From CAZYFH01 sp965249175 (GTDB lineage Bacteria; Acidobacteriota; Vicinamibacteria; Vicinamibacterales; UBA8438), in NCBI GenBank assembly GCA_965249175.1, contig OZ252227.1, positions 6,324,001-6,388,000 on the forward strand: 64,000 nucleotides of DNA, given 5' to 3'. The notes beneath the pieces are model-generated. The model made no database searches. It worked only from the letters and a program-made list of their open reading frames with translations, and was not told where the DNA came from. Position 1 is the first letter of the stretch; every line of letters begins with the position of its first letter. Below, in pieces: positions 1 through 8,045 of the stretch. Position numbers and translations under genes: made by a program.

Positions 1-330
1 GTGCTGGAGCTGACCAGCATGGGTCGCACCGTCATCGTCGACGGGTTCTCACCGATCCCGAACGCGCTCACCCCGGTCGTGGTCAACGGCGGCGCGTGGC
101 AGCGAACAATCACACCCGTGCAGTACGGCCGATTGCAGGAAGCCGGTGGCGCGTCCGATGCGGAGCTGCTTGCGGCGTTACGGCCGGAGCACCTCGCGCC
201 CTGTTACAGCTTCGTCCGCATCGATCCGTATGACGGTACGCCGGGCTTCCCGAGCATCCGGTATTGGCGCCAGGACGAAGGCGGCGCCTGGGAGATGGCA
301 GGGGCGTGCGGTCGCGAGCCGGAGCTGTAG
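1..330 (+). CDS. C-terminal part of an unidentified protein (partial at window edge)
   Basis: The frame is open from base 1 to a TAG at 328-330, so the true start may lie outside the window. The 109 residues visible include a VVVNGGAWQR segment and end in a conserved-looking PSIRYWR stretch. The VNGGAW segment resembles the C-terminal 'N-[ST]-G-x-W' part of calcineurin-like phosphoesterases, but no metal-binding motif is visible, so I do not assign a function. It is convergent with the integrase gene, 25 bp away, and is therefore probably host chromosome outside the integron. Confidence 0.45.
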   Translation: MLELTSMGRTVIVDGFSPIPNALTPVVVNGGAWQRTITPVQYGRLQEAGGASDAELLAALRPEHLAPCYSFVRIDPYDGTPGFPSIRYWRQDEGGAWEMAGACGREPEL

Positions 331-354
331 TCGCAGTGAACGAGGTGTCTGAGG

Positions 355-1651
355 TTACTGACCTGCATCGGTACTGAGAAGGTCGAGAGGACTTCGCGCC
401 GGCCTCCGCAGTTCTTTGACGACGTGTGTGTAGATCATCGTCGTCTCCACGTTGACGTGACCCAGGTAGTCCTGGATCTGCCGGATGTCGACACCGTTGA
501 GCAGCAGGTGCGTTGCAAAACTGTGTCTCAACGTGTGGACGGAAACGGGCTTGTGGATGTGAGCCCTTCGGGCCGCCGCCTTGACGCCCTCTGGACGACC
601 GAGTCATGGACGTGGTGGCGCCGCACAATGCCGGCCCGAGGGTCGGTTGCCAACGTCTTGCTTGGGAAGACCCAGAACCGCGCCAGCTCTCGGCCCGCGT
701 TCGGATACCTACGTTCCAGGGCATCGGGCATCCAGACGCCGGCGAGTCCCGATCTGCGGTCGGCTCCGTAGACCGTCTCGGAACTCCGCAGTTGAGCCCG
801 CAACTCCTCCCGGCCCACTTCCGCCAACAGCGTCGACCTGTCCTTGTTTCCCTTCCCACTGCGGACAAAGACCAAGCCCTGATCGAAGTCGAGGTCCTTC
901 ACGCGCAGTTGGCAACACTCAGAGACCCGCAATCCTCCTCCGTAGATCAGCGCGGCCATGAGCCAAGTCCTCCCGCGCAGGCCGCCCAGGAACGCCGCGG
1001 TCTCCGGAATGCTCAGGACGACCGGCAGCCGCGACCCGCGCTTTGCCCTCGCCGTCGAGGATAAGTCCTCCACCGCCACACCCAGCACCTCCCGGCGGAG
1101 GAACAGAATGGCGGACAGCGCCTGGTTTTGACTGCTGGCCGACACCCGGCGCCGCACGGCCAGATGCGTCAGATAATCTCGTACGGCGACCGAGTCGACC
1201 GGCGGATGCGGCGCGTTCTGCCGCTCGGCCACATAGGCAAAAGAAACGCCGCACCCAGTCCGCATACGTGCGCTCGGTGCGGGAGGAGTAGTGCCTGGTC
1301 CTGATGCGCCGTTGCAGTTCTTCCAGCGCCGCCAGCGGATTCGTTCCGCCGTGCTCGTCCACGACGGCGCTGGCCGGCCGGCGATGCCAGTCTGTTCGCT
1401 TCAGGAAATTGACAAAGAACATCCGTAAAGCCTGCTCGGCCCTGGCGCACCTGCCACTCCTGGACGCGGCCTTTGCGCTCCAAGTCCTCACAGAACCGCC
1501 GAACCTGGTCCGCCAGGGGTTCGTCAGAAGCCTTCCTCATCAGGAATCGGCGCACCCAGCGCACGCAGTGCGGCGCCGCGTTCTCTCGGACCAGTCGCCC
1601 TCGGAGTAGGAACTCGCCGAACGGCTGGAGCGACGATTCGAGCTCACGCAT
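355..1651 (-). pseudogene. intI: Integron integrase (IntI-type tyrosine recombinase), three one-base frameshifts
   Basis: Site-specific recombinase that would insert and excise attC cassettes. Stitching three frames gives about 432 residues ending at the TAA at 355-357. Seen: box I arginine in YGGGLRVSECCQLRVKD; the IntI-specific insert WMPDALERRYPNAG followed by FWVFPS; box II HTLRHSFATHLL; nucleophile region TTMIYTHVV. The N-terminus has two core-binding-like segments: CVRWVRRFL...EWQVRQ...FFVNFL, then RHYSSRTERTYADWVRRFF...SSQNQALSAILFL. Start ATG at 1651. The frame breaks at 1440-1442 (C run), 1239-1242 (A run) and about 585; each is restored by adding or removing one base of a short run, so this may be a sequencing artefact. 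It is oriented away from the cassettes, the standard integron layout. Confidence 0.9.
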
Positions 1652-2053
1652 GGTCCACCCGGACTCATGTCGAGGCAATCTGCTTGCCACCACTACGATC
1701 GCATCGTAAGTCGTGGAGCAGCAGCGGCTTGTCGAGTCGGCGCCACCGGTAGCGGTCGCTTCGGTTCGCCTCGCATCGCCAAACAGGAACCGTGCGTTGA
1801 CACGCATCGCAGCGAATGGCGCACGCCAGATATCCCTGGAATCACCAGCACATCGCGCATGCGCCAATTCACGGACAATGGACAGTGCGAATCCGGTAAA
1901 CCTCTGTCGTCATTCGCATTTGACCGGAAACGAGTCGCCCGGCCAGAATGCCAGCGGAAAAGGATTTACACGCCATCGGTTGGATGTGTCGAACGCAAAA
2001 CCGTTAATTGGCGTACGCGGGTTATAGAACGTTATGCCTGTTGATAGAGCCAG
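1652..2053. other. Intergenic region with candidate attI and cassette promoter
   Basis: About 400 bases separate the integrase start from the first cassette gene, with no convincing gene. GTTATGC at 2031-2037 fits an integron crossover core. The similar GTTATAG lies ten bases upstream at 2021, and the first cassette ORF starts 17 bases after the core. This is where attI should be. A TTGACC box at about 1920 with a weak CAGAAT downstream could be the cassette promoter; that part is a guess. The crossover assignment rests on position and the seven-base core only. Confidence 0.5.
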
Positions 2054-2874
2054 ATGACACTCTCTAATGAGGTCTCGACGTTGGTCGATGATTTCGTCCT
2101 GCGAGACCGCAGGCTTGGAGACCACTCATCGACTACTGTCGACGTGCTGCTCGCGGAGGGTGGTGAGAGTCGCTTGATCGCTCGATCTCGCACTCCGGCC
2201 GCCGAGCTACCGAGCCAGAAGCAGAGAGTCAAGATCCCGAACTTCAAGTATATCCGTGACACGTCCATGACGATGGGCGACGACGCCGATATTCGGTCAC
2301 GCGTCGTATGCGCGGTGGCTTCCGGGACGACAACTCTTGGCATGCTGTCGCTGAGAAGCAAGCATGAAGTGTTGAGCCCGACGGACGTACGCCGCCTACA
2401 CGTCTTGAGCGCCCTGGTTGCGTACGAAATCGTCTACCTCCAGGCGAGAGCCAGAGTACCGTCGCGTTTGTCGCTCGAACTGGGTGTTGTGCTGCGGGCG
2501 GCTCGAAAGGAGATGGGCCTGAGCCAAGAGGATCTCGCTGCCCTGGTCGGGACGAGTCGGATCTCGGTGTCGAGGTGGGAGACGGGAACGCAATTGCCCT
2601 CCCGTGGCCCGCTTCGGAACTGGGCGACCGCGCTAGGGCTGCTCGCCGGAGGGCGATCCACGATTGTCGCCGCGGTCGACGCGACTCCCGAGCTTCTGGA
2701 ATTACTGCGGCGAGATCCCGGTCGGCTGTCGCAGCTTTCGGCGGAGCAATTCGAACAGGTCGTTGCAGAGCGGCTTGACCGAATGGGGTACGCGGTCCAG
2801 AGAACCGGGGCTGTGAACCAGAAGGATGGCGGCATCGACATCATCGCGATCCCTCGAGCAGACACCGCGAGTGT

Positions 2875-2882
2875 TCTAATTG
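2875..2882. repeat. Target-site duplication, left copy, of ISL3 element
   Basis: TCTAATTG directly precedes the element and is repeated exactly at 4332-4339. Eight base pairs is the usual ISL3 duplication length. Confidence 0.93.
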
Positions 2883-4331
2883 GGCTCTTCGTCGATTTGA
2901 GTACAGCGATCTGAGGTGATACCCGGCCGCCTGCGCGGGCCGCAATTGAGGTGGGCGGCCTGCTCGACGGCCTGGACGAAAGAACGCGATCCCACTTGCA
3001 CCGGACCACCCGGTGTTGTTCTCTCTTGATGTGCAACCAAGAAGGGAGGACACGTGGGATCGCAACGGGATTGTACCTGGATCTTGGGCTTGTCGGGCTT
3101 CCGAGTGGTGCGCGTCGAACGGGAGGACGACGGGGTGGAGAGTCGCCTGCGGTTGCAGTTGGAGCGGCGCGGGATACGGCGCTATGTGTGCAACGGCTGT
3201 GGACGCCGCACCGGCCGCGTGCGCGCCGCGCGCGAGCGGACGTGGGACGATCTGCCCTGGGCACGGCATCCGGTCACGTTGGTCTACCGGCAACGACGCG
3301 TGATCTGTCGCCACTGCGGGGTGCGCACGGAGCGGATCGAATTTGCCACCCCGAAGGCCCGGGTCACGCGCCGCTTGCGCCAGCAGATCGGCCTGGATTG
3401 CCAGTCGATGCCGACCAGCCACGCCGCCGTGCGGCACCGCGTCAGCTGGGGCAAAGCCCGGCGCGCCGAGACGGCCTTCTTGACCGAGTGGGATCGCACC
3501 CGCCGGAAACGGCGACCGCGGCACATCGGCCTCGATGAGGTGCAGCGCGGGAAGGGCCAGCGCTTCTGGACTGTCCTGTCGGATGTGGTGCGCGGCGAGG
3601 TCATGGGCTTGCGTCAGGATCGCACAACGACTACCGCCACGACCTTGCTCACGGAGGATCTCGACCCGCATCAGCGGGGCGCGATTCACGCGGTGTGTAC
3701 CGACATGCACCGGCCCTATCTCAATGCGGTCACGCAGGTGCTGCCGCAGGCCGACGTGGTGTTCGACAAATTCCATGTCCTCCAGCATGCGAGCGCCGCG
3801 CTCGACGAGGTCCGCCGCCAAGAGTTCTTCCGCGCCGGGGCCGTGATGCGTGCCCATGGGCGCGGGAAACGCTGGTTGCTGCTCCGGCGCTGGAAGACGG
3901 TCCGCGGCTCGAAGCGCCGGGAACTGCAGACGTTGTTTGCCGCGAATCGCCGGCTGTTCAAAGCCTGTCTCCTGCGCGAACAGCTCGACCGCCTGTGGAC
4001 GTATCGGACGCCGATGGGCGTGGGGCACTTCCTCATCGGCTGGGTGACCGCGTTGCGCTGGCAACGGCTCCCCGAGATGGAGCGCCTCGGCGCGTTCCTC
4101 GTTCGTCATCTCGAGGGCATCGCTGCCTACTGCTTCCACCCTGTTCGCTTCGGCGTGGTCGAATCGATCAACACGACCATCAAGGCGGTCCTCCGCCGCG
4201 CACGCGGTATGCAGAATGAACAACTGCTCTTGCTCAAACTGAAGTGGGCCACGGCTCATCCGATTCGATCGTCTCGCGACCTGGCGCGCTTCTTGAGCCT
4301 TCAACCCTTGTACTCAAATCGGTGAAGAGCC
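2883..4331 (+). mobile_element. ISL3-family insertion sequence, complete (1449 bp)
   Basis: Terminal inverted repeats of 22 bp (2883-2904 and 4310-4331) start GGCTCTTC and match at 20 of 22 positions. The element is flanked by a perfect 8-bp duplication, so it arrived by a single recent insertion into the Mrr-like cassette gene. It encodes one transposase, whose stop codon lies inside the right inverted repeat. Ends, duplication length and transposase all agree with the ISL3 family. Confidence 0.95.
3054..4325 (+). CDS. ISL3-family transposase
   Basis: DDE transposase of 423 residues with a GTG start. An N-terminal zinc-ribbon (CNGCGRRT, then CRHCGVRT) and an HTH are followed by the catalytic core: HIGLDEV (first Asp), VCTDMHRPYLNAV (second Asp) with VVFDKFHVLQH, and GVVESINTTIKAVLRRARG (Glu). 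The length is normal for the family. The final residues YSNR and the TGA are encoded within the right inverted repeat. The gene appears intact. Confidence 0.95.
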   Translation: MGSQRDCTWILGLSGFRVVRVEREDDGVESRLRLQLERRGIRRYVCNGCGRRTGRVRAARERTWDDLPWARHPVTLVYRQRRVICRHCGVRTERIEFATPKARVTRRLRQQIGLDCQSMPTSHAAVRHRVSWGKARRAETAFLTEWDRTRRKRRPRHIGLDEVQRGKGQRFWTVLSDVVRGEVMGLRQDRTTTTATTLLTEDLDPHQRGAIHAVCTDMHRPYLNAVTQVLPQADVVFDKFHVLQHASAALDEVRRQEFFRAGAVMRAHGRGKRWLLLRRWKTVRGSKRRELQTLFAANRRLFKACLLREQLDRLWTYRTPMGVGHFLIGWVTALRWQRLPEMERLGAFLVRHLEGIAAYCFHPVRFGVVESINTTIKAVLRRARGMQNEQLLLLKLKWATAHPIRSSRDLARFLSLQPLYSNR

Positions 4332-4339
4332 TCTAATTG
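4332..4339. repeat. Target-site duplication, right copy, of ISL3 element
   Basis: TCTAATTG, identical to the copy at 2875-2882; the reading frame of the Mrr-like gene resumes here. Confidence 0.93.
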
Positions 4340-4348
4340 CGGTGCAAG

Positions 4349-4435
4349 TCAAGCATCACCGCGGGTCCCGAAAGACTGGGCGAGCCACTGTCGGGGGATG
4401 TCCGGAGATAGCGCGTTGTCGACGAGGAATCTCAT
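4349..4435 (-). pseudogene. DUF5615 (PIN-like) toxin, N-terminal stub
   Basis: The ATG overlaps the DUF433 stop as ATGA (4432-4435), the usual layout of DUF433-DUF5615 antitoxin-toxin pairs. The first residues MRFLVDNALSP are the conserved beginning of DUF5615 toxins, including the acidic residue of the PIN-like active site. After about 11 residues the frame runs into antisense of the Mrr-like gene and stops after 28 codons. The toxin is therefore truncated at a junction near 4398, presumably a deletion that joined two cassettes. Confidence 0.75.
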
Positions 4436-4662
4436 CGACTGGGCAACAGGGGCAGTTCGCGCTCTCCCACGGCCTCAGCCGCGAACTGGAGCGCCTCGCG
4501 AATATCGCCCTCCTCAAGGTCCGGGTAGGCCGCGAGAATCTCGGCGTGGGACATGCCGTCGGCGACCATGCCGACGACCGTGGCCACAGGAATGCGCAGG
4601 CCTCGGATGCATGGCACCCCGTTCATCTGGGCGGCGTCGATGGAGATTCGATCGAATGTCAT
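4432..4662 (-). CDS. DUF433-family antitoxin
   Basis: 76 residues, a typical DUF433 protein: ISIDAAQMNGVPCIRGLRIPV followed by MSHAEILAAYPDLEEGDIREAL, the winged-helix DNA-binding part seen in antitoxins of the VapB4-like/DUF433 group. It is transcribed against the array direction, as toxin-antitoxin cassettes with their own promoter often are. Its partner gene overlaps the stop codon but is reduced to a stub, so it may now be an orphan. The cassette ends at the attC at 4817. Confidence 0.85.
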   Translation of the reverse strand: MTFDRISIDAAQMNGVPCIRGLRIPVATVVGMVADGMSHAEILAAYPDLEEGDIREALQFAAEAVGERELPLLPSR

Positions 4663-4816
4663 GGTCCCAACTCGTTGATCTTCCGCAATTATACGCCGCC
4701 GCCCGGGTGCTCAACGACGATCGCTCTCGACCGCAGAATGGCCCGGCAGGAGCGCGGCCAGACTGGCCAAACAGACGGGGTCTTGAGGTTATCTGACGCT
4801 CGGATCATGATCACAA

Positions 4817-4874
4817 GGCTAACCAAGCAATGCAGCGGACCGGCTGAGCCGGCCGCTGATTGCTGACGTTAGGC
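4817..4874 (+). repeat. attC recombination site 1
   Basis: Imperfect palindrome running from a CTAAC core (4817-4823) to GTTAGGC (4868-4874), with inner arms GCAGCGG and CCGCTG around a CCGGC-TGA-GCCGG hairpin. One arm has an extra G (AATGCAG against AATCAG), which would be an extrahelical base of the folded bottom strand, a hallmark of attC. It shares arms with the sites at 5771, 6881, 9988 and 10626. Confidence 0.9.
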
Positions 4875-4966
4875 CGACTGGATCGCAGCCAGTGGCAGCC
4901 GACTTGAACTAGAACGCCCACAGAAACCCGCGCACCAACCAACGTGATGCAACCAGGACGCGAACC

Positions 4967-5764
4967 ATGAGTAACCCTTTTGTCCCAGGCGTCGGCGGGA
5001 TCCTCAGCGCCGATATCGCCGTCCCAGAACACGATCGCGAACTGAGCTTCTACTCACGTGTCCTGACCACGGGTGAGAATCCACTTTGGCGGGACGACCT
5101 GACGAACAACCGAGGAATGCCGATCATCGGCCTGGGCGCGCGCAGTGCTGAGTACGAAAAGCTACCGCTGCAATGGATGCCGCACATACAGGTCGCCGAT
5201 GTCGCAACCAGTGTCGCGCGTGCGCTGGAGCTGGGCGGGGATGAGCTTATGCATTCCAAAGACGACGGCGGAAAAAGTCAGTGGGCTGTTCTCCTCGATC
5301 CCAATGGGGCGGCGTTCGGGGTCATCCCAGTCGTCTCTGCCGAGTCCATTTCCCCGGATGAGGGCGGCGCATCGCGCGACGCCGCGGAGCGTGCGGGTTG
5401 CATTTCTTGGCTCAACCTGACGGTCTCTGACGCCCTGGCAACCCGTGACTTCTATCGACAGGTCGTGGGCTGGTCGGTGCAGAACATCGAGATGGAGGAC
5501 GCGAAAGAGGCCTACATCGACTACAACATGCGCGGTGATGATGGGAACTCGGCGGCGAGAGTCTGTCATGCACGCGGCGCGAACCTGGGCCTGCCGCCGG
5601 TCTGGCTGATGTACCTCCCCGTTGGCGATCTCCCCGAAAGTCTTCGTCGTGTGCGAGAGGGCGGGGGTGAGATCATCAAAGCGACTCAAAAATCAGATGG
5701 GACATACGCATCTGCCGTTGTTCAGGACTCGGTGGGTGCGTGCCTGGCGTTGGTACCGGGATAA
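4967..5764 (+). CDS. VOC-family (glyoxalase/dioxygenase fold) protein with two VOC modules
   Basis: 265 residues, cassette gene between attC sites 1 and 2. Two vicinal-oxygen-chelate modules are visible: residues about 10-120 (DIAVPEHDRELSFYSRVL ... LLDPNGAAFGVI) and 145-265 (WLNLTVSDALATRDFYRQVVGW ... VVQDSVGACLALV). This arrangement is known from CFP30B-like proteins and hydroxylases. Several VOC metal-ligand positions are not obvious, so metal dependence and substrate are open. The ribosome binding site is weak; ATG 4967 was chosen because the first beta strand starts soon after it. No partner gene is coupled to it. Confidence 0.85.
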   Translation: MSNPFVPGVGGILSADIAVPEHDRELSFYSRVLTTGENPLWRDDLTNNRGMPIIGLGARSAEYEKLPLQWMPHIQVADVATSVARALELGGDELMHSKDDGGKSQWAVLLDPNGAAFGVIPVVSAESISPDEGGASRDAAERAGCISWLNLTVSDALATRDFYRQVVGWSVQNIEMEDAKEAYIDYNMRGDDGNSAARVCHARGANLGLPPVWLMYLPVGDLPESLRRVREGGGEIIKATQKSDGTYASAVVQDSVGACLALVPG

Positions 5765-5770
5765 GGAAGT

Positions 5771-5843
5771 GCCTAACCACGAATTGCAGCGGACGCCCGC
5801 ACTGTTTCGCCCCAGCCGGCGCCGCTGAATACTGACGTTATGT
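5771..5843 (+). repeat. attC recombination site 2
   Basis: GCCTAAC core at 5771-5777 paired with GTTATGT at 5837-5843. The inner arms GCAGCGGACGCC and GGCGCCGCTG fold back on each other. The loop is longer than in site 1 (about 73 bp overall). The left core is a perfect match to the attC consensus RYYYAAC. Confidence 0.85.
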
Positions 5844-5871
5844 CGACACGCCACAAGAGCCAGGGGTGACC

Positions 5872-6886
5872 ATGTTCGAGGACACCTTGAGAGAGCTCGG
5901 GAGGTTGGATGGAGTAACTAAGTTCTCCATCGAGCTTGAGCTCGACGACAAAGGGTGCCTGGACCGATTGTGCCCATCAGCCGCATGTCGGGCACCGTTC
6001 AAAGTCAGGTTTGAGGACTGGCGAAATATCGTCCGTGATGAGGTCGTCTACTGCCCGCTCTGCCGACACGACGACCCGGCCTCAGACTGGAACACGCCTG
6101 AGCAGTCCGAGCAGATCAAGGGAGCCGCGCTCGCCCACGTTCAACGTAGACTGGGCCGGGCTCTGGGGAACGACTCTCGGCGATTCAACGCGAGACAGCC
6201 CCGCGGCGGTCTCATCAAGATGAGCATGTCGTACCGGCCTGGCCGCACCTCCGTGGCCGTTCCGGCGACGGCAACAGACGTGATGACGCAGGAGTTCGAC
6301 TGCCCGGAGTGCCACTGCCGGTACTCGTCGGTCGGCGCAGCGTTCTTCTGCCCCTCCTGCGGTCACAACAGCGTTTTGGAAACATTCAAGAATTCCGTCG
6401 AGACCGTGCGAAAAACGATGGACGCGCTACCGGGTATCCGGGAAGCAATCGCCGAAGAAACAGGCGAGAATGTTGCTGAAGATTCGATCCGGCACATCAC
6501 CGAGAACGGCCTGGTCAAGCTCGTCTCCTCGTTGCAGCGTTATGCCGAGGCGCTGTTTTCACTGCCTGCCGAACGCAGCCCAATTCGAGGTTCGCAAGAA
6601 CTTGTTCCAGAACCTGATGGAATCTGATGCGCTATGGCGTAGCGCAACCGGCACGGGATATTCGGAGATTCTCGGTGGTGAAGAGCTCAGCGTGCTCCAA
6701 CGCTACTTTCAGCAGCGGCATCTTCTGTCTCACAAAGAAGGCATAGTCGACCAGCTGTACATCGAGCGTTCTGACGATCGAACACTTGATGTAGGGCAAC
6801 GGCTCCGTGTGTCGTCCGAGCATGTCCGGGAACTCGCGGCGATCATTACGAAGCTGTCAACGCGAATGTCGCAACACGTGACATAA
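5872..6886 (+). pseudogene. Zinc-ribbon protein with C-terminal HEPN-like motif, frameshifted cassette gene
   Basis: Cassette gene with AGGGG upstream of ATG 5872. The N-terminal part has CPSAACRAPF with a later CPLC pair, then a second zinc ribbon CPECHCRY ... FCPSCGHN (residues about 145-170). The frame stops at 6627, but the next frame continues without interruption from about 6570 to 6886 and contains QRHLLSHKEGIVDQ. RHLLSH is the R-x4-H pattern of HEPN ribonucleases. Losing one C of the CCC at 6579-6581 would join the halves into about 338 residues. I recognise no named family. An RNA-cleaving toxin or defence role is an inference from the HEPN-like motif. Confidence 0.6.
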
Positions 6887-6938
6887 CCACGCAATGCAGC
6901 GGATCGGCTGCGCCGACCGCTGATTGCTGACGTTATAC
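6881..6938 (+). repeat. attC recombination site 3
   Basis: ACATAAC (6881-6887) pairs with GTTATAC (6932-6938). Inner arms GCAATGCAGCGG and CCGCTGATTGC are almost identical to attC site 1, including the extra G, with a CGGC-TGC-GCCG central hairpin. It overlaps the last codons of the preceding gene. Confidence 0.9.
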
Positions 6939-7051
6939 GTGCACTGCAATAAGTCGAACGAGTTGAAATCGCGCTCCGCAGAAGGGAGTGGACTTTCCGA
7001 GAGGATTGGCGTCCAACGTGCTGAACGTTGGCGATCCGCGGCCGAAGGAGA

Positions 7052-7507
7052 ATGACGGACTACGAAGCGTACAGCCTCTGGATCCGACTCTTGGGGGTTA
7101 TCGCGACGTTCGCTGCTGTGGTGGTGGCAATTTGGGGTGAGCGGATTCGTCAGAAGCTTGTCAAGCCGAAGCTATCACTCCAGCTTGCGGAGCCCTCTCT
7201 GACTACGACGAACGACGGTCGTAAGGGTTGGTACTACCTTCTCTGCGTCTCGAACGGCCGCCAGTCTTCGCCTGCGTCAAACGTGCGGATTGTCCTGACG
7301 CGTCTGTGGCGAGTCGGGCCAGACCGGTCATGGCAGGAACAGCGCTTCAGTGGGCCGACGCAAGTGACATGGCGGTGGCCAGAACTAATGCCTCTGTACG
7401 CAACGGTGGGACCAGAGGCATGTGCGACCTTCGGATACGTGCTCCAAGGAGACGAAGTATTCTCCCTACGTTTGTACTGGGTTCCGAACAACCTGACCCC
7501 AACGTGA
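7052..7507 (+). CDS. Membrane-anchored protein of unknown function (cassette gene)
   Basis: 151 residues from ATG 7052, preceded by GAAGGAGA. One N-terminal transmembrane helix (residues about 8-28, LLGVIATFAAVVVAIW) is followed by a basic stretch and a soluble beta-rich domain (WYYLLCVSNGR, NVRIVLTRLWRV). This 'stalk plus cytosolic domain' form is common among unnamed cassette proteins. The stop at 7505-7507 touches the left end of the IS481 sequence, so the natural C-terminus and the attC may have been replaced; the length may not be original. Confidence 0.6.
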   Translation: MTDYEAYSLWIRLLGVIATFAAVVVAIWGERIRQKLVKPKLSLQLAEPSLTTTNDGRKGWYYLLCVSNGRQSSPASNVRIVLTRLWRVGPDRSWQEQRFSGPTQVTWRWPELMPLYATVGPEACATFGYVLQGDEVFSLRLYWVPNNLTPT

Positions 7508-8045
7508 GCGACCGGGAACATCGGTAACAGAATAGACCGGCAACATGGGTAACACCTCGTGGTTGCCGAGAAAGCGCGAGTGCCTGTGGGAGCGGTGGGA
7601 AGCCGCGCTCTTTGCGGGTGTCCACGGCTTCCACAGGCCAGTCGACTGTTAGGGTCGGAGGACGTAGTCACGTTCGTCGAGCCGCGCTAAGAGGACCTGA
7701 CAGAAATAGATCGACCAGACGCCGTCGTCAACGTCCTCGAGTCCAATCGGGTGGTGCGTCAGGGCCTGGGAGACGAAGAGTAGCCGGTGCTTGAAGCGGA
7801 TGGTACCCGCCGTGGTCACGCGCTTCACCAGGCAGTGGCCCGGATAGTCAATCGGGGGCAGCTCGCGGGGAAACGGTCGGGGCGACGGCTGATAGAGGGA
7901 TCCGGGCGTGCGGCCCTGGAGGGCGTCATGCGGCCGCTCGTCATTGAACTCGTCGCGGAAGGCATTGAAGGCTCGTGGCTGCGTCGCGAGCGTGGCCCGG
8001 GGCGGTCGAATGGCGCCGGCTTTGAGCGTCTTGTGCATCCGCACG

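Larger units (their letters stand above)
2054..4398 (+). pseudogene. GAF-like/HTH/Mrr-family nuclease, split by the ISL3 element
   Basis: First integron cassette gene. Residues about 75-125 look GAF-like (GMLSLRSK, then a helix with LHVLSALVAYEI). Residues 145-200 are an XRE-type helix-turn-helix (LSQEDLAALVGTSRISVSRW). From residue 228 it begins an Mrr-type nuclease fold: LSAEQFEQVVAERLDRMGYAV, then GGIDIIA. The ISL3 element enters at 2882. Removing it with one copy of the 8-bp duplication restores the frame to VLIAVQVKHHRGSRKTG, supplying the QxK catalytic pair. The gene then stops matching at about 4398, where it abuts the antisense toxin fragment, so the C-terminus is lost as well. Mrr-type enzymes cut modified DNA. 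This fusion with a sensory-like domain and HTH is unusual. Confidence 0.75.

Noticed and set aside
2841..4304. Long minus-strand reading frame through the ISL3 element
   Set aside because: It is antisense to a clear ISL3 transposase and has no family features; high GC keeps opposite frames open.
7508..7560. CRISPR-like direct repeats
   Set aside because: Only two 19-bp units separated by six bases; they match the terminal repeats of IS481 elements and have no spacer series.
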